This document shows positions 1 to 6,683 of a DNA stretch of 9,572 nt, one piece after another. The position numbers and the translations under genes were made by a program. How positions within the stretch are numbered: the stretch's first letter is position 1; each line of letters begins with the position of its first letter. The stretch is from an uncultured Clostridia bacterium (GTDB taxonomy: Bacteria; Bacillota; Clostridia; Christensenellales; UBA1242): contig CAMLUY010000031.1 of NCBI GenBank assembly GCA_946487985.1, positions 1 through 9,572 on the forward strand, written 5' to 3'. The notes under the pieces are model-generated. The model saw only the letters and a program-made list of their open reading frames with translations. It made no database searches and had not been told where the DNA came from.

Positions 1-1
1 A

Positions 2-3000
2 TCATTTGATTTGCAATATTACTATCTTGCAACAATAGATATTGATGTCGAAAGCAAAATCTCAGCCAGCGCGCCAGCAGTCAACCTTGTGGCAAATACT
101 GAATATCTAAGCATGGTTGAAAAACTTGGCGTTCACCATCCAACAAATGACAAGCCTGTCAGCTCGGCTGAATTTGGCGAGGGCAAAGCCCAAATGAGAT
201 TTGAAGTTGTGCGCTACGACCCAAATAGCACTTCTTCAATAGACGAAAATACCGCAGCACTGCTTGACACATATATCACAAAATATGGCAACAGCTACAA
301 CAATTTCACAAAGTTCAAGCTTACAGTTGAAGATTATATTGATGTCACGCAAGGCACTGCATATTTGTCACCATCGCCAATCACGAATGCAAATAAATAT
401 ACATATGATTACAAAATGTTCCCGCTTGGCGCGCAAAACCTTGGCGACTATGTGTTGACAAGAATCACTTATTCGGTATCAGGTTTTGAAAAAGTGTTCT
501 ATGTTGTGATCAAAATCACCCCTGATTATACTGTTTCATACGGCGGCAGCACAGCGAATGCAAACATTGATCCTAACACAGAAATCATTGCAAACAATGG
601 CGACAAGATTTACAACATCACAAATATCAACAGCTCAGGCAACTACTCATCATTCACTCTTACAAGCAGTTCAACAGCCAATGGCTATGTTTCAGTAAAA
701 CACTCAAATGACGATGCCGAGTATGCAACGTCAAACTTTACACTGACGCTTGAAAAAAATCAAACTATTGACGGTCTGACATACAACGACTCAGACAATG
801 TGTCTCAAAAGTTGTCGGCTGACCTTGGCAGGGCTTGGAAAGAGTCGGGCAATAAATATACTCTCACCTCTGGCGAAAACTCAACATTTGCATCGGCAAA
901 AGAGGTTATTTTCGGTACACAATACTACATGGTCAGCGCTACCGACAAATATGGTTTTACATATCAGATTCATTTCAGCCTGTCATCTCAACAAAATCCA
1001 TATTTTGATGGCGAAACAATCACTCTGACAGAGGGCGACTATTTTGATATTGGCGCTGAGTTCAAACAACTGATAATCTCTGAGAACTCATCTGATGGGA
1101 ACTACTCCATCACAGCCGACCCAACGTCACCAATCCAGACGGCTGACTTGTCTATGATATTGGTCGAAATCAAAGGCATTGATGCATATCTTTTTAGAGA
1201 TAACCCAGCTGAACAACTTATAGGAAATGATGCTGGCGGTTATTCGCCAAAGGCTGGCGATGATGGAAAATGGTCAACTGATGATAAAAAATATTTTGAT
1301 GTGCCTGACATTCAATACATTTCAGTTGACAAGATCAATATTCTTGACACTGAAAACAATCCAATCATCGAATCGCCGATTGAGCCAAAGAAAAATTCGG
1401 AATACCAAGGCCAGGAAACGACATATTCGCTTGCAACTGGAAATGAGCAGCTTGGCGGTGTGTTCAACGGCTATGACAGAAATCGCTCTGTATATGCAAG
1501 ACCAACGAATGGCGGAAGTTCTTCATCTTCAAGTGATGCATTCCTTCCATTCCGCATGCCACGCGTGAGCGAAACTGATATATTTGCTTCAACCGATACC
1601 GCCCAAGCTCAAATGGTGATTACTCTCAAATATGAAAAGGACGGTGTTGTCGAACTCTATGACCTCAAAGTCAACATTGTTGTCAACAGAGAACTCAATA
1701 TCCTTGAAAGTTCACAAGAAGCCCCAATTCGTGATGGCGTAGCCTTTGAGGTTGCATCTCAATTTGACGTTTCAAGCAGTTACGACAGTGCAACCAGCGG
1801 ACAAATCAATGATGCGACATTTATCAACGATACACTTGAAGTGCTTGTCGCTGAGCAGACCGAAAATGTAGAGTTCGAAATGACTTTGTATCGCAATAAC
1901 CAAGCTGTCAACGAAGAGCCAGCAGTTGTTACATTGAACAACCTTGGCAATTCATTCGCGAAAACACAATACATTTCAATTTCATACTACATTGGCACAA
2001 ACGTGCTTGCGGGTGACTCTCTTGAAATCACGCTGAATCAGGGACAGGATACACAGTTCTTCTATATCACGAACAGCAATGGCAATATTGTCAACAACAA
2101 TTTTGTACTTAATCAAAATGAATCTGACAGATTCACAATCAGTGCAATCACTCGTGATATCGCCTATGTTGAAAACGCATCACTGCTTGAAGCTCGCGGT
2201 TATCACACCCTGACAAAATACTATATTGTTCAGCCATTCAAAACCAGCGATGGCAATGCGGACACCGCCTACTCATACAGAGTTTCAAGAAATTACAGAT
2301 TGACAGGATATTACTATCAGCTCAATAAAGCATACACTGATCCACCAATAATGCCAGAGCTTACATCAACAGATGGTGGAGAAACATCCTCATTCTTTCA
2401 ATGGAACTCGGCTTTCAATATGATGTATGCACAAAACTATAATTTTGACAGTCTTTCATCAGCCGACAATAAAGGAGAGTATACTAACTACCTTACCTTC
2501 TCGCTTGATGACACTTCGGGCGGGTCGGGTAATGCAGAAATCGACTCGACTGGCAAGATCACATACCGTGACGCATATGATGTACAGGAGTATATCGTAA
2601 TCATTGTCAACATGCGTGTGTCAGGCCCAGACAGACAGTTCAGTTCTGGTGATGACACCTTTATCAACATGACAATGGACAATCCGCTTCGTTTACGATG
2701 GAAGGAAGATTATCATCGAAATGTGGAGATTTCACAATCAAGCTCAATCAATCATATTCGCGATGGCGCAGCCTTTTCTGTCAAAGACCAAGTCAGTGTA
2801 GAATCCGACTACAATCAAAATGATGGGAATATGGAAGAAATTGATAATTCGACATTTGTCAATGATACACTTGAAGTGCTTGTCGCCAAGCAGAGCAGTG
2901 TCCAATTTGAAATGACATTGATGCGGGGTGGCACGTCTGTGAATCCATCCCCATCAGTAGTGTCAATATCAACAGCTGAAATGCAGTGTCCAAGGACAGA

Positions 3001-3718
3001 GTACATTTCAATTTCAGAATATATTGGTACAAATGTCCTTGCTGGCGACACTCTTGAAATATCAATCACCAATGGCTCAGCAGAATTTTTCTATGTTTCG
3101 GGCGCGGGAATAAGCCAGTCTTTGACATTTTTAGACGGCAAAACAACGTTTTTGATCAGCACAATTACACGGGATATTGCCTTCGTTGAAGATGTAAGTT
3201 TGCTTGAAGGCAACAATGTTCATCAGTTGACAAAATATTACATTGTGCAACCTTTCACCACGACCGATGGAAGCCCAGATACCAGTTATTCGTACAAAAT
3301 CTCAGTTGTTTATGGATTGACAGGCTATTACTACCAAATTTCAACAAGCACATCTGAAACGAACATGGGGGAGATAACCATGCAGGCTTCTGAAACAGCA
3401 GAAGGATTAAGCCTTGATGCGCTGAAAGACTTCTATACAATTTACATAGACGCCGTCGGCACAGAGGCGGTTGCAGATGATGCGGGGCGACTGGTATTTG
3501 AAATTGATTCAACAACAACTCCAAACGCACACATTGAAGGTGATAAAATAATCTTTGAAGAAAATTACAATTTCGAACAGGATTACCTCAAAATTATTGT
3601 AAAAATGCGTATTTCTGGAAGAGAAAGATCGGCAAATACAGATGAATTGATTGAAATGGCAACAGTCTATTTGAGGGTCAATTTAGAAAATGATACTCAG
3701 CTTGAAGAAGGAACATAA
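2..3718 (+). CDS. Giant repeat-containing extracellular-type protein, 5'-truncated
   Basis: The frame is open from the first complete codon of the window (position 2), so the true start and any signal peptide lie upstream; the TTG at 11 is only the first start-like codon and has no ribosome-binding site. Residue numbers here count from that TTG. The 1235 visible residues are rich in Asn, Ser, Thr, Asp and Tyr, show alternating hydrophobic patterns typical of beta-strands, and contain a single cysteine (about residue 993), as expected of secreted Gram-positive proteins. Residues about 566-904 and 909-1235 are two divergent copies of one module. A six-serine run (503-508) after Gly-Gly looks like a linker. 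No transmembrane segment, LPXTG motif or recognisable cell-wall-binding repeat is visible, and the C-terminus ends within a beta-hairpin-like stretch plus a short acidic tail. Ig-like or cadherin-like folding is inferred from pattern only. An adhesin, stalk or surface-layer component is plausible, but the function is unknown. Confidence 0.85.
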   Translation, partial: SFDLQYYYLATIDIDVESKISASAPAVNLVANTEYLSMVEKLGVHHPTNDKPVSSAEFGEGKAQMRFEVVRYDPNSTSSIDENTAALLDTYITKYGNSYNNFTKFKLTVEDYIDVTQGTAYLSPSPITNANKYTYDYKMFPLGAQNLGDYVLTRITYSVSGFEKVFYVVIKITPDYTVSYGGSTANANIDPNTEIIANNGDKIYNITNINSSGNYSSFTLTSSSTANGYVSVKHSNDDAEYATSNFTLTLEKNQTIDGLTYNDSDNVSQKLSADLGRAWKESGNKYTLTSGENSTFASAKEVIFGTQYYMVSATDKYGFTYQIHFSLSSQQNPYFDGETITLTEGDYFDIGAEFKQLIISENSSDGNYSITADPTSPIQTADLSMILVEIKGIDAYLFRDNPAEQLIGNDAGGYSPKAGDDGKWSTDDKKYFDVPDIQYISVDKINILDTENNPIIESPIEPKKNSEYQGQETTYSLATGNEQLGGVFNGYDRNRSVYARPTNGGSSSSSSDAFLPFRMPRVSETDIFASTDTAQAQMVITLKYEKDGVVELYDLKVNIVVNRELNILESSQEAPIRDGVAFEVASQFDVSSSYDSATSGQINDATFINDTLEVLVAEQTENVEFEMTLYRNNQAVNEEPAVVTLNNLGNSFAKTQYISISYYIGTNVLAGDSLEITLNQGQDTQFFYITNSNGNIVNNNFVLNQNESDRFTISAITRDIAYVENASLLEARGYHTLTKYYIVQPFKTSDGNADTAYSYRVSRNYRLTGYYYQLNKAYTDPPIMPELTSTDGGETSSFFQWNSAFNMMYAQNYNFDSLSSADNKGEYTNYLTFSLDDTSGGSGNAEIDSTGKITYRDAYDVQEYIVIIVNMRVSGPDRQFSSGDDTFINMTMDNPLRLRWKEDYHRNVEISQSSSINHIRDGAAFSVKDQVSVESDYNQNDGNMEEIDNSTFVNDTLEVLVAKQSSVQFEMTLMRGGTSVNPSPSVVSISTAEMQCPRTEYISISEYIGTNVLAGDTLEISITNGSAEFFYVSGAGISQSLTFLDGKTTFLISTITRDIAFVEDVSLLEGNNVHQLTKYYIVQPFTTTDGSPDTSYSYKISVVYGLTGYYYQISTSTSETNMGEITMQASETAEGLSLDALKDFYTIYIDAVGTEAVADDAGRLVFEIDSTTTPNAHIEGDKIIFEENYNFEQDYLKIIVKMRISGRERSANTDELIEMATVYLRVNLENDTQLEEGT
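1706..2722 (+). repeat. Tandem protein module, copy A
   Basis: This segment encodes residues about 566-904 of the giant protein, the first of two tandem modules. Landmarks shared with copy B, in order, are IRDG.AF, the block around TFINDTLEVLVA, FEMTL, YISIS.YIGTNVLAGD, ITRDIA(Y/F)VE, LTKYYIVQPF, SYSY and LTGYYYQ. After a more variable stretch comes a hairpin-like segment with IIV.MR.SG. The first 220 residues or so are the best conserved part. Boundaries are approximate, because they were placed by eye from these landmarks. Confidence 0.85.
2735..3715 (+). repeat. Tandem protein module, copy B
   Basis: This segment encodes residues about 909-1235, the second module, which runs to the end of the protein. 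The IRDG landmark lies 343 residues after its counterpart in copy A, while the MR(V/I)SG landmark lies only 331 residues after, so copy B has lost (or copy A gained) about 12 residues in the variable part between them. At DNA level a 23-nt stretch (2864-2886) is identical to 1829-1851 in copy A, whereas most of the alignment has drifted. The single cysteine of the visible protein lies in this copy. Confidence 0.85.
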
Positions 3719-3727
3719 AAAATAAAA

Positions 3728-3752
3728 GTCGCCAGGCATCACGCTTGGCGAC
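3728..3752. terminator. Hairpin between giant protein gene and cls; possible terminator
   Basis: The arms GTCGCCAGGC and GCTTGGCGAC form a 10-bp stem with one G-T wobble and a five-base loop, beginning 9 bases after the stop codon of the giant protein gene. On the + strand it is followed by AAAATTTC rather than a run of T, so it is a poor intrinsic terminator in the direction of the genes. The A-rich stretch lies on the upstream side, giving a U-tract only for transcription on the - strand. It may be an attenuating or mRNA-end-stabilising hairpin that lets some transcription pass into the cardiolipin synthase gene. Confidence 0.5.
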
Positions 3753-3796
3753 AAAATTTCAAAAACACAAAAAATCATATTGAAAAGGAGAGGAAA

Positions 3797-5257
3797 ATGT
3801 CTTGGTATAATATCATCATTACAATCATTACAGTCATTGCATGCCTGAATTTTCTTCTCCTCATCGGTATGGTCTTTCTTGAAAAAAGAAAACCACAAAA
3901 TATCATAGCATGGATGACTGTTCTGACCTTTCTGCCGATAGTTGGCTTTATTCTATATGTCATATTTGGCAGTGGATTAAGCATTCGTACCAGGCGAATG
4001 ATAAGAAAAAAGGCAATTTCAGAACGTGACATCATTCACAACATCAAGGGCATACAAACGCTTGAAGAAGCCCGCCTTGATGGCATCTTGAAGGAAGATC
4101 GCGAACTGATGACCCTGTGCTATTCTTTCGGATCGTATCCAATCCCCGGAAACGGCATAACAATTTTCAATAATGGCATTGATAAGATGGATGCGCTCAA
4201 AAAAGACCTTCTTGCCGCCAAAAAGTCGATAAATATGGAATACTATATTTTTGAAGACGACCAAACAGGTAAAGAAATCATGGACATACTTTGCCAAAAG
4301 GCCAAAGAAGGGCTTGATGTCAAGCTTATTTATGATTCAATCGGTTCGCGCAAAGCACCTCGTCGTTTTTTCAAAAAGCTTGAAAAGGCAGGTGGGCAGG
4401 TGGGTGAGTTCTTCCCACCGTTTATGCACATAAGGCTGCTTAATCTCAAACTCAACTATCGCAACCACCGCAAAGTGGTTGTAATTGACGGCTGCATTGG
4501 CTACACCGGTGGTGTAAACATACGAGATGACCATGTAGGCAAACACAAAAGGCTGAAACCATGGCGGGACACGCACCTTCGCATTGAGGGCGGCGGTGTG
4601 TATGCGCTGCAAAACATATTCCTTGATGATTGGCGCTATTGTAAAAACGACAATACGCCACCTCGCCTGTATCTTGAAAATGGCTATTTCCCAAGCCCTA
4701 AAATATGTGGCAGTGCGACTGTGCAAGTGCTATCATCAGGGCCGGACAGCCAGGTGCAGAAAATCAAAGAGACTTTTGTAAAGATGATAACTTCGGCAAA
4801 AGAAAAGGTCTATATTCAAACGCCATATTTTATTCCTGACGATGTGTTTTTCTCTGCACTTCGCATTGCAGTAAAAAGCGGCATTGATGTGCGAATTATG
4901 GTGCCAAAAATTCCAGACAAGCATACAGTCTATCTTGCCACATTGTCATACCTTAAAGAAATGGCAGAAATGGGTATTAAGGTCTATCTTTACAATGGCT
5001 TTTTACACAGCAAAGCCATGATTGTTGATGACAATAAAATTTCGATAGGCACTTGCAATACCGACAATCGCTCTTTTGGTCTTAACTTTGAAAATACAGT
5101 GATAATTTACTCAAACACCCTTAGTAAAGAGTATCAGGCTGCATTTAAAGATGACATGAAAAACTCGCAAGAGGTTGGCGTAAATTATTTCCAGAAGAAA
5201 CGCTGGCTTACAAAATTTTTGCAGGCGATTATGCGACTGCTATCATCACTTTTATAA
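3797..5257 (+). CDS. cls: Cardiolipin synthase (phospholipase D superfamily)
   Basis: A membrane enzyme that joins two phosphatidylglycerol molecules into cardiolipin and glycerol, acting at the cytoplasmic membrane. The 486 residues match the usual bacterial ClsA length. Two N-terminal membrane segments (about residues 6-28 and 36-57, the PLDc_N region) are followed by two phospholipase D domains. Each has a complete HxKxxxxD motif: H224, K226, D231 in NHRKVVVID, followed by GYTGGVN, and H404, K406, D411 in LHSKAMIVDD, followed by GTCNTDNRSF. Both active-site halves are intact, so the protein should be functional. The start is fixed by a strong AGGAG six bases before the ATG. The gene lies 78 bp downstream of the giant surface protein gene in the same direction. 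No convincing promoter was seen in that gap, so read-through from upstream is possible. It is followed by an intrinsic terminator. Confidence 0.96.
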   Translation: MSWYNIIITIITVIACLNFLLLIGMVFLEKRKPQNIIAWMTVLTFLPIVGFILYVIFGSGLSIRTRRMIRKKAISERDIIHNIKGIQTLEEARLDGILKEDRELMTLCYSFGSYPIPGNGITIFNNGIDKMDALKKDLLAAKKSINMEYYIFEDDQTGKEIMDILCQKAKEGLDVKLIYDSIGSRKAPRRFFKKLEKAGGQVGEFFPPFMHIRLLNLKLNYRNHRKVVVIDGCIGYTGGVNIRDDHVGKHKRLKPWRDTHLRIEGGGVYALQNIFLDDWRYCKNDNTPPRLYLENGYFPSPKICGSATVQVLSSGPDSQVQKIKETFVKMITSAKEKVYIQTPYFIPDDVFFSALRIAVKSGIDVRIMVPKIPDKHTVYLATLSYLKEMAEMGIKVYLYNGFLHSKAMIVDDNKISIGTCNTDNRSFGLNFENTVIIYSNTLSKEYQAAFKDDMKNSQEVGVNYFQKKRWLTKFLQAIMRLLSSLL

Positions 5258-5262
5258 AGAAT

Positions 5263-5300
5263 ACGGCTTTGCTCCAATATGCTTGCAGCCGTGTTTTTTT
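5263..5300 (+). terminator. Rho-independent terminator after cls
   Basis: The arms ACGGCT and AGCCGT form a six-base-pair stem, which can be extended inside by a GC pair across a small bulge, followed by G and seven T residues. It lies 6 bp after the cls stop codon. Read on the - strand, the same hairpin lies about 37 bp beyond the end of the convergent ferritin-like gene and is followed by ATTCTTTAT, a weaker U-rich tail. It may therefore also serve that gene, for which no other terminator is visible. Confidence 0.85.
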
Positions 5301-5328
5301 ATTTAACATATCGTGCATGGCAAGATCA

Positions 5329-6588
5329 TTATTTTTTCACATTCTTCAAACGGCCAATGCTTGTATTGTCGGTTGTGCGGTTTCGAAGCTCTTTGACAGG
5401 ATGTTCAGAATCTTGCAAACGATAGTCCTGCTTGAACGCGGCGATGTGGTCATCAATTACAATATGTGAAGCCATTGTCTGCACATCTTTGATGGTGCGG
5501 TTTTGATAGTCGAAGAAGTCAGCATTGTCAGCAAGCTTGTTCAAATTGATATATCCTTCTCGGTCGCCAGTATTGCAAACAGTTCCAGCAATAATCTGCC
5601 TGATATACTCCTTTTGCGGCGAGAAGCTGATCAGTTCAGGGAATACCGCATTTGGTATTACATCAAACCAGTCTTTATTCTCATATTTGCGCACCAGACG
5701 TAGCGTTTCATGCAAATGGGCAAGCTCCTGCTCAAAGCACATCTCCCAAATCTGCTTGATGCGCTTGTCGCTTTCGTCGTTTGCCATTGAGTAGTATAAA
5801 TAGCATTCAATATACTCATGCATCAACAGGTCATCAAGCAGTGTCATCGATGGGTCAATCAGCGATCCGTACTGTGACACATGTTCTTCTTCAACCATAG
5901 CAATCTCGCTATAAATTTCTCGACCTTTTTGGTGCTTGTAGAATGCGCCCAAATTCATATAGTAGTTCATTGTTTGCTGCTCGGCAGCCGTGATGATTGA
6001 TACATCGCATTTGGTGATAGGCAGCGCTGACATGTTACTGATAGGCTTTTTGATATTGTCAAAAGGGTGCCTGTGATGGGCTACAGTTGGTCGTGCAGGC
6101 ATGATTTCGGTATAGCTGCCTACATATTTTTCGGCGTGCAAACCCATATCTGTTTCTAGCAGATTTGCATATCTGTACAGGTGGTCAAAATCTTCGAGCA
6201 GGGCAAAGTCTAGTGCATCTTTGACATGCTGGTCAGTTTGCCTTTGTGCAAGAATAGCTGTCAAATCTACGGCCAGTTGCTCATAGCCAATGGTTGTTTC
6301 CAAAACATTTTCGTCGGCAGGCTTGAGTGCAGCGATGAGTTTTTGTTGCTGTTGTTCGCAGCTTCGAATCAGCCCCACAGCTCTGCGAATATCATTGTCA
6401 CCACAATGTCTGTTTGCGTGGTGCTTTGACCAAACCGCTTCATACTCTGTGCCATTCATCAGTATGCAGCGTACCCTAGTGTATGGGTCAACTTCGTTTT
6501 TGTTATAGCTCTTTGGCGATAGCATTTTAAATGTCATGATAGTGCTTTCAATTTTCTTCGGTTTCAGTAAAAAAGGGTTAATGTTCAT
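5329..6588 (-). CDS. Ferritin-like di-iron four-helix-bundle protein, function unknown
   Basis: The 419-residue soluble protein carries the ligand pattern of ferritin-like di-iron bundles: a Glu on helix 1 (E203 in AEQQ), ExxH on helix 2 (E233 and H236 in EEEHVSQY), a Glu on helix 3 (E258 or E261 in HEYIEC) and ExxH on helix 4 (E288 and H291 in EQELAHLHE). This core spans about residues 198-302. Upstream, residues 100-145 look like an extra helix pair with similar residues (E103; E132, D133 and H136 in LEDFDH). The N-terminal 70 residues contain a VDPYTRVR..LMNGTE stretch and a His/Cys-rich KHHANRHC. Residues after 305 form a long tail with no recognised domain. No signal peptide or membrane segment is seen, so it is probably cytoplasmic. 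The start is supported by AAGGAGG five bases before the ATG. Related roles include iron storage and peroxide or oxygen detoxification, but which applies cannot be told. It is divergent from the U32 gene and convergent with cls. Confidence 0.8.
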   Translation of the reverse strand: MNINPFLLKPKKIESTIMTFKMLSPKSYNKNEVDPYTRVRCILMNGTEYEAVWSKHHANRHCGDNDIRRAVGLIRSCEQQQQKLIAALKPADENVLETTIGYEQLAVDLTAILAQRQTDQHVKDALDFALLEDFDHLYRYANLLETDMGLHAEKYVGSYTEIMPARPTVAHHRHPFDNIKKPISNMSALPITKCDVSIITAAEQQTMNYYMNLGAFYKHQKGREIYSEIAMVEEEHVSQYGSLIDPSMTLLDDLLMHEYIECYLYYSMANDESDKRIKQIWEMCFEQELAHLHETLRLVRKYENKDWFDVIPNAVFPELISFSPQKEYIRQIIAGTVCNTGDREGYINLNKLADNADFFDYQNRTIKDVQTMASHIVIDDHIAAFKQDYRLQDSEHPVKELRNRTTDNTSIGRLKNVKK

Positions 6589-6648
6589 TTATTCCTCCTT
6601 TAAAGATTTTTATCAAATTTAAAAAGTCTTATACGCAAAACTTTGTGA

Positions 6649-6677
6649 TTGCATAGCTTTGAAAAATTTGCTATAAT
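6649..6677 (+). promoter_or_regulatory. Sigma-A-type promoter of the U32 gene
   Basis: TTGCAT (6649-6654), a 17-bp spacer, then a consensus TATAAT (6672-6677) preceded by TG one base upstream, making an extended -10 element (TGCTATAAT). The -35 is weak (three of six bases), but the extended -10 compensates. Only six bases separate the -10 from the ATG at 6684, so transcription should start at or within a base or two of the A of the start codon. No ribosome-binding site precedes the gene, consistent with a leaderless mRNA. Confidence 0.7.
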
Positions 6678-6682
6678 ATAGC
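6670..6682. promoter_or_regulatory. Perfect palindrome over the -10 element, possible operator
   Basis: GCTATAATATAGC is a perfect 6+1+6 palindrome covering the whole -10 hexamer and ending one base before the ATG of the U32 gene. A further ATAGC half-site lies at 6653-6657. A repressor bound here would block RNA polymerase directly. A chance palindrome built around an AT-rich -10 box is a real alternative, and the site does not clearly match the Fur or PerR consensus. Confidence 0.3.
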
Positions 6683-6683
6683 C

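Noticed and set aside
11..13. TTG at 11 as a true start of the giant protein.
   Set aside because: The frame continues open upstream to the window edge, there is no ribosome-binding site, and no signal peptide follows, so the gene is truncated by the window rather than starting here.
1706..3715. Whether the two large repeats are DNA-level repeats or a mobile element.
   Set aside because: Only short stretches are identical in DNA. The similarity is mainly at protein level within one frame, which fits module duplication inside a gene.
4337..4726. A 129-codon open frame on the - strand inside the cardiolipin synthase gene.
   Set aside because: It lies opposite the conserved first HKD domain, has no recognisable protein features and has no supporting promoter.
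6589..6648. A - strand promoter for the ferritin-like gene, such as TTGCGT with a GATAAA-like -10.
   Set aside because: Each candidate matches the consensus poorly in at least one hexamer. A promoter must exist in this gap or overlap the U32 promoter, but I cannot place it.
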